A stretch of DNA of 64,000 nucleotides, taken from Parasedimentitalea maritima (lineage in GTDB: Bacteria; Pseudomonadota; Alphaproteobacteria; Rhodobacterales; Rhodobacteraceae). The translations under genes were made by a program, and so were the position numbers. The notes below the pieces were generated by a model, which saw nothing but the letters and a program-made list of their open reading frames with translations, had not been told where the DNA came from and did not search any database. Positions 30,338 through 38,591 of the stretch are shown one piece after another. Numbering within the stretch: the first letter of the stretch is position 1; each line of letters starts with the position of its first letter. Location: NCBI RefSeq assembly GCF_005771405.1, contig NZ_VAUA01000005.1:1-64000 (forward strand), read 5' to 3'.

Positions 30338-30366
30338 TTGACGCTACATCTCAGCCGGAATACCCA
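30338..30366 (+). promoter_or_regulatory. Probable promoter of tRNA-Gly
   Basis: A strong -35 element TTGACG (30338-30343) is followed after 17 bases by TACCCA as a weak -10, ending 11 bases before the tRNA. Strong -35 with weak -10 is common for alphaproteobacterial stable RNA genes. Confidence 0.45.
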
Positions 30367-30377
30367 ATCCTTGATGT

Positions 30378-30451
30378 GCGGGTATGGTGAAAAGGTATCA
30401 CGCGAGCTTCCCAAGCTTAAGTTACGAGTTCGATTCTCGTTACCCGCTCCA
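30378..30451 (+). tRNA. tRNA-Gly (anticodon CCC)
   Basis: A 74-base tRNA with encoded CCA. The acceptor stem GCGGGTA pairs with TACCCGC, the D arm is GTGA/TCAC, and the anticodon loop TTCCCAA gives CCC. The T arm is ACGAG-TTCGATT-CTCGT, and T precedes the encoded CCA. It reads GGG codons. I saw no duplicated 3' end downstream that would mark an integrated element. Confidence 0.93.
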
Positions 30452-30735
30452 TCAAGATCATGAAATTTCCGCTGACTTTCCAACTGCCTAAAGTGCGTTT
30501 CTATTCGGATACTTAGGTCTAGACAAAATTTCGTTGCAAAGAAACGACGGACAAGCCGTTGAGCTCTTTAAAGCTCTACTACAGCCCCCCCCCTACTTTT
30601 CTGTTTACTGCGTTATCTACTTCACCTCAGGCTTGACGATTGTCCCGTATAAGCATCGGAAAATTCGACACTATTGCCGTATTGACCGCCTTTTTACTCT
30701 TTTGCATGAGCGCTCATCAAACATAACTTAGAAAT
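30452..30735. other. Non-coding stretch after tRNA-Gly
   Basis: No gene is visible. The stretch includes a run of nine C at 30585-30593. No clear terminator or promoter could be assigned. It separates the tRNA from the convergent histidase-like gene. Confidence 0.4.
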
Positions 30736-32217
30736 TCAATTCTGTCTGTGGGAACGCAGGGTTTCAATGATCGGTACGATTGAAAAAACATCCATTCCTT
30801 CAGTCCCGATTGGCAATAGCGGGGTAATTTGTGCAGCAAAGTCCCATAGACCTTCGCCCAGTGTTGATACTGGTAACTCACGTTTGTTAATCGCCCAGAC
30901 TGATACTATGATTTCTATGGACAAAATCTGACGGGCGGCTTCAAGAATACGTTCAAAATCAGCAACTGAATGTAATGCATGACCTGCGGTATCTTCTACT
31001 CCGTCAGCGAGTTGGCCTACAGACAATAGCAACGAAGGCGCCGCCCATATCTTTGTAGATGTGATCAGGGACGCTGCCAAATGTCCAAGGTTCAGGAACT
31101 GAACCCCGCCCAATGGGCTTTTTGTATCGGCGAAACCAGTGGGCAGACCGGAAAACTCGGTCCATTGTTGCTTGTGGAGCCGCTCACCAGAGATATCCAG
31201 TGTTTTGGCAAAGGCTTGCCGTAACCCATCAATCGCCAGAGTCATACGGGTTGAATCCATATTGCCGTGCGAGCGGACACACTGTTCAGCAGTATCAACA
31301 ATCGGATTGTCTGTTACGGAATTCAACTCTTGATCCCAAATCTCAATTGCTCGGTCTAGCAACTCCCTAAGCGAACCATGGATCTGCGATGCACAGCGAA
31401 AACTCAGCGGATCCTGAATGCGCCGGGCTTGATCCGTGTTCCAAAGTTTACTGTTGCGTAGAAGATAACGCACTTTCTCACTGACCTGCGCCTGCCCTCG
31501 ACGTTGATGGGCAAGGTTCACCTGTTCAGAGATTGAATCTAGATTACCGCGAAACGCTTCAAGCGAAAATGCCAACGAAAGATTTGCCAAGTCCAAGATC
31601 GCGCGTGCTTCCATCAGAACTTCAGCTCCGGTGGCCAGGGTGATCGCGTTGGTATTGATAAGTGACAACGTTTCTTTGGGTCCGGGAATGCCAAGTTTCT
31701 GAGATTCTGGCGTGCTTTGCAGCCAATTCGCGATCTGAGACATCGGTATGAGATCTGCCGCACCCACAGTCCCGTATGGCGATACCTCGGGCATTATTGC
31801 TGTGTTGATTTTGTCAGTGAGCAGTTGAACCAAAGGTTCCGAAACGCCGGATAACCCAAGTGAAAACTCATTGACGAGGATAATCAAAGCGGCCCGTACA
31901 CGACTTTTTGGCAGCACTGCGCCGCCGATATGGGTTGCATGTGCCCGAGCCAGTCGACGGTTAAAATCCTGCACATGGTCTGCAGCGACCATGAAATCCT
32001 TTTGCGATCCGACACCAGTGGTGATCCCATATCCAGGGACACCGCTGGCCACGACCTCCTGTACGACCTCACGACCGTCTTGAATCCGTGCTCTGGATTC
32101 TTGTGCAAACGTTACTTTAGAGTTCTGCTGTACCGCCTCAACCAGCTGTTCACAGGTCAGCGACACCCCGTTCAGAACAATTGGATCGCGGGTCGGCAGG
32201 TGTGAAACTTCGTCCAT
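30736..32217 (-). CDS. Histidase-fold lyase lacking the MIO motif (aromatic amino acid lyase family)
   Basis: A 493-residue member of the HAL/PAL family. Conserved parts include YGITTGVGSQKD (Tyr63, the catalytic Tyr position), NSVTDNPIVD at about 299 and EDTAGHALHS near 408. The motif that builds the MIO prosthetic group, normally V-G-A-S-G-D-L, is here VGAADL (151-156): one residue is missing and no Ala-Ser-Gly exists. The usual QDPYS is QDPLS. So it should not act as an ordinary ammonia-lyase. Ergothionase, as I recall, is a histidase relative that works without MIO because trimethylamine is a good leaving group; that is my leading guess. Last gene of the oxygenase-dddP-lyase operon. Confidence 0.7.
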   Translation of the reverse strand: MDEVSHLPTRDPIVLNGVSLTCEQLVEAVQQNSKVTFAQESRARIQDGREVVQEVVASGVPGYGITTGVGSQKDFMVAADHVQDFNRRLARAHATHIGGAVLPKSRVRAALIILVNEFSLGLSGVSEPLVQLLTDKINTAIMPEVSPYGTVGAADLIPMSQIANWLQSTPESQKLGIPGPKETLSLINTNAITLATGAEVLMEARAILDLANLSLAFSLEAFRGNLDSISEQVNLAHQRRGQAQVSEKVRYLLRNSKLWNTDQARRIQDPLSFRCASQIHGSLRELLDRAIEIWDQELNSVTDNPIVDTAEQCVRSHGNMDSTRMTLAIDGLRQAFAKTLDISGERLHKQQWTEFSGLPTGFADTKSPLGGVQFLNLGHLAASLITSTKIWAAPSLLLSVGQLADGVEDTAGHALHSVADFERILEAARQILSIEIIVSVWAINKRELPVSTLGEGLWDFAAQITPLLPIGTEGMDVFSIVPIIETLRSHRQN

Positions 32218-32262
32218 AGCTCACTTTCAATGCAGGATTTTCACGCGTAGAAACCTACCCAA

Positions 32263-33522
32263 TCAAATGGATTCCCACGGAAAACTATCCAGTCTTTCAT
32301 AGCCGGATTCCGTTATCAGAACCTGCGTTTCCAGCTTAACGCTTTCGGATCCCTGCTCGGCAACCAGGCTCTCAACACATAACACCATGCCCGGTTCGAT
32401 CTGCCCTGACGTAGCTGTGTCGTCAAAGTCTACATGCAGAGGAATTACGGGCCATTCATCGGCCATTCCAACCCCGTGTACAGCAAGGGAATAACGGTAA
32501 TCGGCATGTTGCTCAGGGATACGCCAACTTTTATCGTTGTACTCGGCAAAACTCATCCCCGGGCCTAGGATGGACAGGTTGTGGTTGATCTGATTCAGCG
32601 CCGTTGAATATATCCGTTTCTGCGTACTATTCATCGGCGTGTAGCCACAAGTCCAACTGCGCGACAGGTCCGCGCAATAGCCGTATGGGCCAATCATGTC
32701 GGTGTCGAAGGATATCATTTCCCCTTTTTGACAGATGCGATCGGAACACTCGGCGTACCACGGGTTGGTGTTCGGTCCGCAAGCCAACAGTTTGGTTTCT
32801 AACCAGTCGCCGCCAGAACGCGCATTTTCAAAGTGAAGATGAGCCCAGAGTTCACGTTCGGTAGCACCAGGGACAGAGTGATCGTAGATCCGTGCCATAC
32901 CGGCTTCGCAAACGCGGATTGTCCAGCGCATCAAATCGACTTCTTCAACCGACTTGATAGACCGGGCGCGTTCAGTAAGCTCTGCCCCCTCAACAAAGGT
33001 GAAACCGACATTTTCAAGAGCATGTAAACCTGGGCCATCCAGTTTATCCGCGGCAAAGCGTGTGTTTCCGCCGCCATGTTGACGTAAAACATCTGCAATT
33101 TCGTCAGCCCAAATATTGACGCCTGTCGGTGCCTTATCGCCCTTGGTCATGAACATCCATGAGACTGCAGTACGAATTTCGTCAATACCATCTAAACCAT
33201 CATTCAAGTGTTCGCAGCCCTTGAACTCCCATAGGATCGCCGGACCATCTGCTAGGATCAGAGCGTACCGAACTGGATTATGGCTGGTCCAGACCTGCAT
33301 GTTAGAGCTGTCAAATGCGTATCGGATGTTGATTGGATCATAGAGCAAAAGCCCTGCCACATCATGCACCACAATTTGCTCTCGTAGACGATCCAAGCGG
33401 TAAGAACGAGCTTTGTCCAACGTTGTCTTGGGCACCGGGCTAATCAGCGGCTTATCTGCGCCTTCACCATTCAAATACGTCAACTTACGGTCATCTTTGA
33501 AGACACTCTGGGATTGAGTCAT
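32263..33522 (-). CDS. dddP: DddP-type DMSP lyase (M24 peptidase fold)
   Basis: A 419-residue M24-fold protein. Candidate metal ligands are Asp273, Asp275, Asp285, His349, Glu384 and Glu398, with Asp355 in HGVGMADEW as possible general base. As remembered, the residues of structurally studied DddP (D295, D297, D307, H371, D377, E406, E421) are offset by a constant 22, or 23 for the last. DddP cleaves dimethylsulfoniopropionate to acrylate and dimethyl sulfide. The start at 33522 follows AGGATG. It lies between an oxygenase gene and a histidase-like gene on the same strand. Another M24 enzyme acting on a related substrate is the alternative. Confidence 0.8.
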   Translation of the reverse strand: MTQSQSVFKDDRKLTYLNGEGADKPLISPVPKTTLDKARSYRLDRLREQIVVHDVAGLLLYDPINIRYAFDSSNMQVWTSHNPVRYALILADGPAILWEFKGCEHLNDGLDGIDEIRTAVSWMFMTKGDKAPTGVNIWADEIADVLRQHGGGNTRFAADKLDGPGLHALENVGFTFVEGAELTERARSIKSVEEVDLMRWTIRVCEAGMARIYDHSVPGATERELWAHLHFENARSGGDWLETKLLACGPNTNPWYAECSDRICQKGEMISFDTDMIGPYGYCADLSRSWTCGYTPMNSTQKRIYSTALNQINHNLSILGPGMSFAEYNDKSWRIPEQHADYRYSLAVHGVGMADEWPVIPLHVDFDDTATSGQIEPGMVLCVESLVAEQGSESVKLETQVLITESGYERLDSFPWESI

Positions 33523-33627
33523 TGTGACATCCTGTAATGAAGAACTGGCTTCTACCAGTAAGTGGCGACCTTGCCGTCATGTTTTGTTGTAGTCCGCACC
33601 TGAATTTTCAGATGGCGAGCGAATAGG

Positions 33628-34419
33628 TCAACCAATAGAGCGCCCGTAGAAGCCCTGCTGCTCTTCGGTTGAAAAGATTACATTGGGCTGTTCATAAAAG
33701 GAAAAGATAGCAATCACTCGGTCGATTGGGCCCTGAACCGGAACCACACGGTGCGGTGTATTCACCCCACGAAAAACATTCAGAGCACCCGGTTCGGGCA
33801 TTATTTGTTTGGTTTCCGGGTCTTTTCCAGCCAACACAGCCGCAACACCGTCAAAGTTCTGATCATTCTCCGAACGCAGGTCTTTGCGAAATTCTAGCTG
33901 CCCACCTGTTTGTGGGGCTTGAAGCAGGATCGTTGTAGTGAATTCCGACCGGTCAAAATGCCAGTTCAGACCCTCGCCGTCACGGGTCGCCTGCACATTT
34001 ACGCAGGCCATTTTGTCTGCCATCTGATATAGCTTTTCTTTGCCTTTGGTTGCCGCCAGAAACGCTGCAAAAGGTGCCCATTCATAAACATCAATCACCG
34101 GGTTGCCTTCCAACTGGTCGGCGCACAAGGTGTGGTTCACGGTTTCAACTTTCTTCATCGCTGGGTGGTCATCGGTGATACCCGGCACCGTGTCTCTGAA
34201 ATAGACGTTGTGACACCGAGCATGCCTGAACGACTCGTTGTCCATTGCCGGTTTGACAGCATCCGCCGCAGCTTGCGCCACACCAGGCTTTAAAAATCCC
34301 GGCAGATTGAACATTCCATCGTTGGCAAGGTCAGTCTGACACTTTCCAACCAATTTGGCGTATGCCGCACTGTCCGGCCGGTCCAATGGGTATTTTTCAA
34401 GATCGATAAACTGGTTCAT
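33628..34419 (-). CDS. 2-oxoglutarate/Fe(II)-dependent oxygenase
   Basis: A 263-residue cupin-fold oxygenase. The iron triad is His154 and Asp156 in NWHFDRSEF and His223 in TPHRVVPVQGP; Arg234 is placed to hold 2-oxoglutarate. I do not recognise a characterised subfamily. The start at 34419 follows GGAGG. It is the first gene of a three-gene operon with dddP and a MIO-less lyase, with a LysR gene divergent 91 bases away. It could hydroxylate or demethylate the substrate or a product of the lyases; this is inference. Confidence 0.8.
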   Translation of the reverse strand: MNQFIDLEKYPLDRPDSAAYAKLVGKCQTDLANDGMFNLPGFLKPGVAQAAADAVKPAMDNESFRHARCHNVYFRDTVPGITDDHPAMKKVETVNHTLCADQLEGNPVIDVYEWAPFAAFLAATKGKEKLYQMADKMACVNVQATRDGEGLNWHFDRSEFTTTILLQAPQTGGQLEFRKDLRSENDQNFDGVAAVLAGKDPETKQIMPEPGALNVFRGVNTPHRVVPVQGPIDRVIAIFSFYEQPNVIFSTEEQQGFYGRSIG

Positions 34420-34510
34420 GTCTCGTCCTCCGTTGTCTCAATTGAATGCAAGTGCTGGACGATCACAACCAGATCAATTATTGGGTACCATAAGAAAAAT
34501 TAGGGTGTAG

Positions 34511-35404
34511 ATGCGAAACCTACCTTCATTAAATGGATTGCGTGCATTTGAGGTCGCCGCCAGATGCGGCAGTTTTGTTCTGGCAGGCAATGAACTTGGC
34601 GTCAGCTCTGCCGCCGTCAGCTTGCAGGTAAAGAGTCTCGAAGATCACTTGGGTAAAAAGCTTTTCCTACGCAAAGGAAACCGCATCTCTCTGACCGATG
34701 CCGGAGAGGAAATGTACCCGAAACTTGCGCATGCCTTTAGCGAGTTATCTGATGCAGCCCAAATCGTGCGTAGCAACAAACGCTCCCGTCAGTTGGTGGT
34801 CAGTGTACTCCCCGCCCTGTCTGAGCTTTGGTTTCTCCCGAAGGCGCTAGAATTCAGTAACAAGACGGGTATCTGCTTGGATATACGTGTCCAGGAAGAT
34901 CCAATTGATTTCGAGCGGGAATCGATTGATGTTCGTCTGACATTTGGCTCCGTGTTCTATCCAGAATACCGCCAAACCCCCTTGTTTTCTGACTTAGCAA
35001 TTCCGGTCTGTGCACCGTCATTTTGGGCGCGGCACTCCGATCCTGAAGGAATGCTCACCAATGTTCCTGATGCCAAGCTTATCCATAACAAATGGGGCCC
35101 GAGTTACGCCAGCGAACCGCTTTGGTTAGACTGGCGTCGTGAAGCGGGCACTGGCGGCGCAGCTCTCACAAGTCCTGGGTTTGTTCTGAGTGATACGTCG
35201 CTTGCAATTTCGGCTGCAAAACAAGGCGCCGGTATCGCCCTTGCACCTTCCATTCTTGTAAGCTCGGCTCTTTTTTCAGGTTCGTTGGTTTCACCCTCCA
35301 GCGTCTCACTGCCAATGAAAAAGGACTATGTTTGCATCTATCCCAATGCACGGGCAGAGGCACCCGCAGTCCGTTTGTTCTTGAAATACCTCGATCTGGA
35401 TTAG
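34511..35404 (+). CDS. LysR-family transcriptional regulator (GcvA-like)
   Basis: A 297-residue LysR protein. The N-terminal helix-turn-helix reads LNGLRAFEVAARCGSFVLAGNELGVSSAAVSLQVKSLE, close to the GcvA subgroup; the rest is a periplasmic-binding-like effector domain. It is divergent from the oxygenase-dddP-lyase operon across 91 bases, the classical LysR arrangement, so it most likely activates that operon in response to its substrate or product. Confidence 0.9.
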   Translation: MRNLPSLNGLRAFEVAARCGSFVLAGNELGVSSAAVSLQVKSLEDHLGKKLFLRKGNRISLTDAGEEMYPKLAHAFSELSDAAQIVRSNKRSRQLVVSVLPALSELWFLPKALEFSNKTGICLDIRVQEDPIDFERESIDVRLTFGSVFYPEYRQTPLFSDLAIPVCAPSFWARHSDPEGMLTNVPDAKLIHNKWGPSYASEPLWLDWRREAGTGGAALTSPGFVLSDTSLAISAAKQGAGIALAPSILVSSALFSGSLVSPSSVSLPMKKDYVCIYPNARAEAPAVRLFLKYLDLD

Positions 35405-35680
35405 ACCTCTGACGCGCCGCAAAACAGCCGCTCCATTCGACTACCGCCCCTAAAGAAACAGCTGATCCAATAATTTTGGTCACAGTTTCACCATATTACT
35501 GGCGCTGGTTGACCTTACCTCTGTCGCGCCATGGTCTCTTTGACGTGAAAGAAACTTCATCATGCGGCGAGAGTACATTTTTGTCAGGCCAGCTCATTGT
35601 GACCGTGGGGCTCCAAATATGCAGAATTTAAATAGTTGGGCCCCTGTAATGTTCAATGCTTCCAAGTGGTGTTTTCGATC

Positions 35681-37912
35681 ATGTTAAGCCTCGACAACGA
35701 TATTTGGCTCACTGGATCAAACGGTACAGCTGAGAGCGCCAGTATGGTACTGGAAGACGGTGGCAACAGCACAACTGTTACGGGGACATTTTCAGCGGAT
35801 TCTTGGGATGCAAGCCAATCCGGTAATAACGTCTCTGATTTCGGGTCGTTTGGCGCCAGCGATCCAGTAACTGCCAGTTTTGGATTTTCTAATCCGGTCA
35901 CCAACCTGAGTTTTCAACTTGAGCATGTTAACTCAATTGGCTCGTCGTTTGACGACAAGCTGACCTTGTGGGCGTACGATGCTGACGGGGTTATAATACC
36001 TTCGGAGACAGTAATTGCGTCCCTAGGAGGCGTGACGGATCAAATAGTCTCGGTTAATCCAGACGGATCTATTTCGATTGAGGCCGAGGGGGCCGATCCA
36101 GCTAATATTACCGTTCTCTTACCCGGGCCAATTTCACAGTTAGCTGTGGCCCTAAGCAATGGAGAAGATGCACCAATCTCAGGCGGCGTTGGCCTATCTG
36201 ATCTAAGCTTTTCCATCCCCGCCGCTCTTGGCCACGTTGTTGAAGGAACTGACGGTTCTGACCTGATCGATACATCTTATCTGGGCGACCCTGAGGGTGA
36301 CAGAGTCGACAATAATGACGCTTTAGATGGATCAAACGATGACGAAATTGTTGCTGGAGATGGTGACGATACAATTCTTGCTGGCGATGGAAACGATTCC
36401 GTTAACGGCGGGCTTGGCAACGACTCCATTTTAGGCGGCGATGGCAACGATACTCTTTATGGAGGTGACGGACACGACTACCACAGTGGCGGTGATGGCG
36501 ATGATCTAATCTCTGGTGGTAGCGGCAATGACACCCTAACTGGCGGCTGGGGCGACGACACCCTTCTTGGCGGTGATGGTGATGACCGTCTTGAAGGGCT
36601 ATATGGCAACGATTTGATCTATGCCGGCGCTGGCGATGACCACGTATTTGGCCGCGACCAAGATGACCTGATTTATGGCGAAGAAGGTAACGACACGCTG
36701 ATTGGTAGCATGGGCGTGGATACGGTCTATGGCGGCGACGGGCATGACACCCTTGCAGGCAGCCAAGGAAATGATGAAATACATGGTGGCGACGGAAATG
36801 ACCTTGTATTTATAGGCGTCTACGAAGACTCAGATCGAATTTTTCTCGATGCTGGAAACGACTTCCTCGATGGTGCGTCTGCAGGATCTTCGTTTTATGG
36901 TGAAGGCGGTACAGGTAACGATTACATGAACAGCGGGGTCGGAGACGATACGCTGTATGGAGACGAGGGTCGCGATACCCTGAATGGTGGGTCTGGGAAT
37001 GATTACCTGGATGGGGGTTCTGGATCCGATAGCATCAATGGTGGCTCTGGAAATGACACCCTGATTGGTGGCGATGACGGTGACACTTTGTCAGGGGGCG
37101 ATGATCGGGACCTGATTATTGCCGGTGATGGTGATGTCGTCGACGGTGGCGAGGGTGGCGATGATTACGACCAACTGGATATTAGCGCGCTTGGTGGACC
37201 TAGCCGCACCAATATCATTTACGATTCCGACAACAACGAATCTGGAACAGTTGAGATTCTGGATGAGCTTGGAAATGTGACTGGCAGCCTCACCTTCTCA
37301 AATATAGAGGAGGTCATCGCTTGCTTCACACCAGGGTCACTAATTCTGACTGCACACGGCGAGGTTCCGGTTGAACATCTATCCGTCGGCGATAAAGTGC
37401 TTACACGCGACAACGGCTATCAGACAATTCGGTGGGTCGGTCGACGCAATCTGAATGAACACGACCTTGCGAGCAAACCTCAGTTTGCACCGGTACAAAT
37501 TCGTGCAAACGCCCTAGGCAACGGTATGCCTGAGCGCGATATGTACGTGTCACCTCAACACCGAATGCTCATCACTGGTGCTCTGTCTGAACTGCTGTTC
37601 GGTGATCCAGAAGTACTGGTCCCAGCGCTGCACTTAATCAATGATTATAATATCTTACGTGCAACCTCTAACGATGTTACTTACATCCACCTTCTGTTTG
37701 ACCAGCATGAAATTATTCAAGCTGATCGAACATGGAGTGAAAGTTTTCAGCCTGGGGACCAGACATTGGTTGGTATGGATGTAAAACAACGCAAGGAACT
37801 GGTAGACCTGTTTCCGGAACTCCAATGCCAAGACTACCATTATCCAACTGCTCGGCGTGCGCTAAAATCCCATGAAGCGTTCGTGCTTCAAGCAAATATC
37901 GCGCATCCTTAG
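35681..37912 (+). CDS. RTX calcium-binding protein with C-terminal Hint domain
   Basis: About 743 residues from the ATG at 35681 (MLSLDNDIWLTG); the frame is open from a TTG at 35636. Residues 1-200 form a beta-rich domain. GGxGxDxL nonapeptides (such as GGDGNDTLY, GGSGNDYLD) span about 215-495. A Hint (hedgehog/intein) domain begins at the Cys of IACFTPGSLILTAHGEVPVEHL (about residue 548). There is no N-terminal signal peptide, as expected for type I secretion, although the secretion signal of RTX proteins is normally C-terminal and here that end is the Hint region. Hint domains can self-cleave; activity is not proven. No type I secretion genes are nearby. Confidence 0.85.
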   Translation: MLSLDNDIWLTGSNGTAESASMVLEDGGNSTTVTGTFSADSWDASQSGNNVSDFGSFGASDPVTASFGFSNPVTNLSFQLEHVNSIGSSFDDKLTLWAYDADGVIIPSETVIASLGGVTDQIVSVNPDGSISIEAEGADPANITVLLPGPISQLAVALSNGEDAPISGGVGLSDLSFSIPAALGHVVEGTDGSDLIDTSYLGDPEGDRVDNNDALDGSNDDEIVAGDGDDTILAGDGNDSVNGGLGNDSILGGDGNDTLYGGDGHDYHSGGDGDDLISGGSGNDTLTGGWGDDTLLGGDGDDRLEGLYGNDLIYAGAGDDHVFGRDQDDLIYGEEGNDTLIGSMGVDTVYGGDGHDTLAGSQGNDEIHGGDGNDLVFIGVYEDSDRIFLDAGNDFLDGASAGSSFYGEGGTGNDYMNSGVGDDTLYGDEGRDTLNGGSGNDYLDGGSGSDSINGGSGNDTLIGGDDGDTLSGGDDRDLIIAGDGDVVDGGEGGDDYDQLDISALGGPSRTNIIYDSDNNESGTVEILDELGNVTGSLTFSNIEEVIACFTPGSLILTAHGEVPVEHLSVGDKVLTRDNGYQTIRWVGRRNLNEHDLASKPQFAPVQIRANALGNGMPERDMYVSPQHRMLITGALSELLFGDPEVLVPALHLINDYNILRATSNDVTYIHLLFDQHEIIQADRTWSESFQPGDQTLVGMDVKQRKELVDLFPELQCQDYHYPTARRALKSHEAFVLQANIAHP
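36320..37166 (+). repeat. RTX nonapeptide-coding repeats
   Basis: Degenerate 27-base units coding GGxGxDxLx, rich in GGCGATGGCAACGAT-like blocks. They fold into a calcium-bound beta-roll outside the cell. Not a DNA-level CRISPR or satellite: units drift at third codon positions. Confidence 0.85.
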
Positions 37913-37919
37913 TTTTGCC

Positions 37920-38591
37920 TTACGGTGCCCAATGAACAGTGGTTTCAGATAACACCGCTTGTATTGGGGCCTTTTCAGGCGGCAACAGCATAGCCTGTTC
38001 AAGCGCTTTTCGTTTGTCATCACCGTAAATCACTAAGTGTTTCGAAATGGCAGCATCCAGAACCCTCCCTGACAGGCTTATACGGGCTTCCGGCTGACTG
38101 TCTGGTCGTAGTATTGCTAATACCGGGGCTGTCGCCTCCAGAGCGGCCTCAAGTCCTGGCACACCAGGAAACAACGAAGCCGTGTGCATATCCGACCCCA
38201 TACCCAATAGCAGAACTGAGATAGGCAATTCAGGCGCTATTATCGATTCAACTTCTGCAATTACATCTTCGGGTACCTGATCTGGAACATGAAAAGGTAA
38301 AAATTGGGCTGCCGCTGCACGGTCAACCAGTAGGCGCTTGGCAATCATTCGAGCGTTAGAACGTTCGCTGGTAACGGGCACCCATCGCTCGTCAGTCGCC
38401 AACACCCGAACCCGGGACCAATCGAGATCAGCGGCACAGAGGTCATCAAATATGGGCGCTGGCGTGGTGCCGCCTGCAACGGCAAGAGAGGCTCTTTCGT
38501 GGTTCAACAAATGGGTTTCAAGATCTCCGGCTAATCGATTGGCCACATCAATCGCCAACATGTCACGATCTGGGTATTCTATAGTATTCAT
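37920..38591 (-). CDS. pgl: 6-phosphogluconolactonase
   Basis: A 223-residue protein from the ATG at 38591, which overlaps the zwf stop by four bases (ATGA). Family landmarks are AVAGGTTPAPIFDDL, VLATDERWVPV, SNARMIAKRLL and LLGMGSDMHTASLFPG. It hydrolyses 6-phosphogluconolactone, the step after Zwf, in the Entner-Doudoroff and pentose phosphate routes. Its stop lies 7 bases from the stop of the convergent RTX gene. Confidence 0.93.
   Translation of the reverse strand: MNTIEYPDRDMLAIDVANRLAGDLETHLLNHERASLAVAGGTTPAPIFDDLCAADLDWSRVRVLATDERWVPVTSERSNARMIAKRLLVDRAAAAQFLPFHVPDQVPEDVIAEVESIIAPELPISVLLLGMGSDMHTASLFPGVPGLEAALEATAPVLAILRPDSQPEARISLSGRVLDAAISKHLVIYGDDKRKALEQAMLLPPEKAPIQAVLSETTVHWAP

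Noticed and set aside
30585-30593. Run of nine C after the tRNA as a phase-variable tract
   Set aside because: It is in non-coding DNA with no promoter or reading frame that its length could switch.
30378-30735. tRNA-Gly as integration site of a genomic island
   Set aside because: No integrase and no repeated tRNA 3' end was seen downstream.
36320-37166. CRISPR-like repeat array
   Set aside because: The repeats are in frame, code GGxGxDxL units, and have no constant repeat or spacer length.
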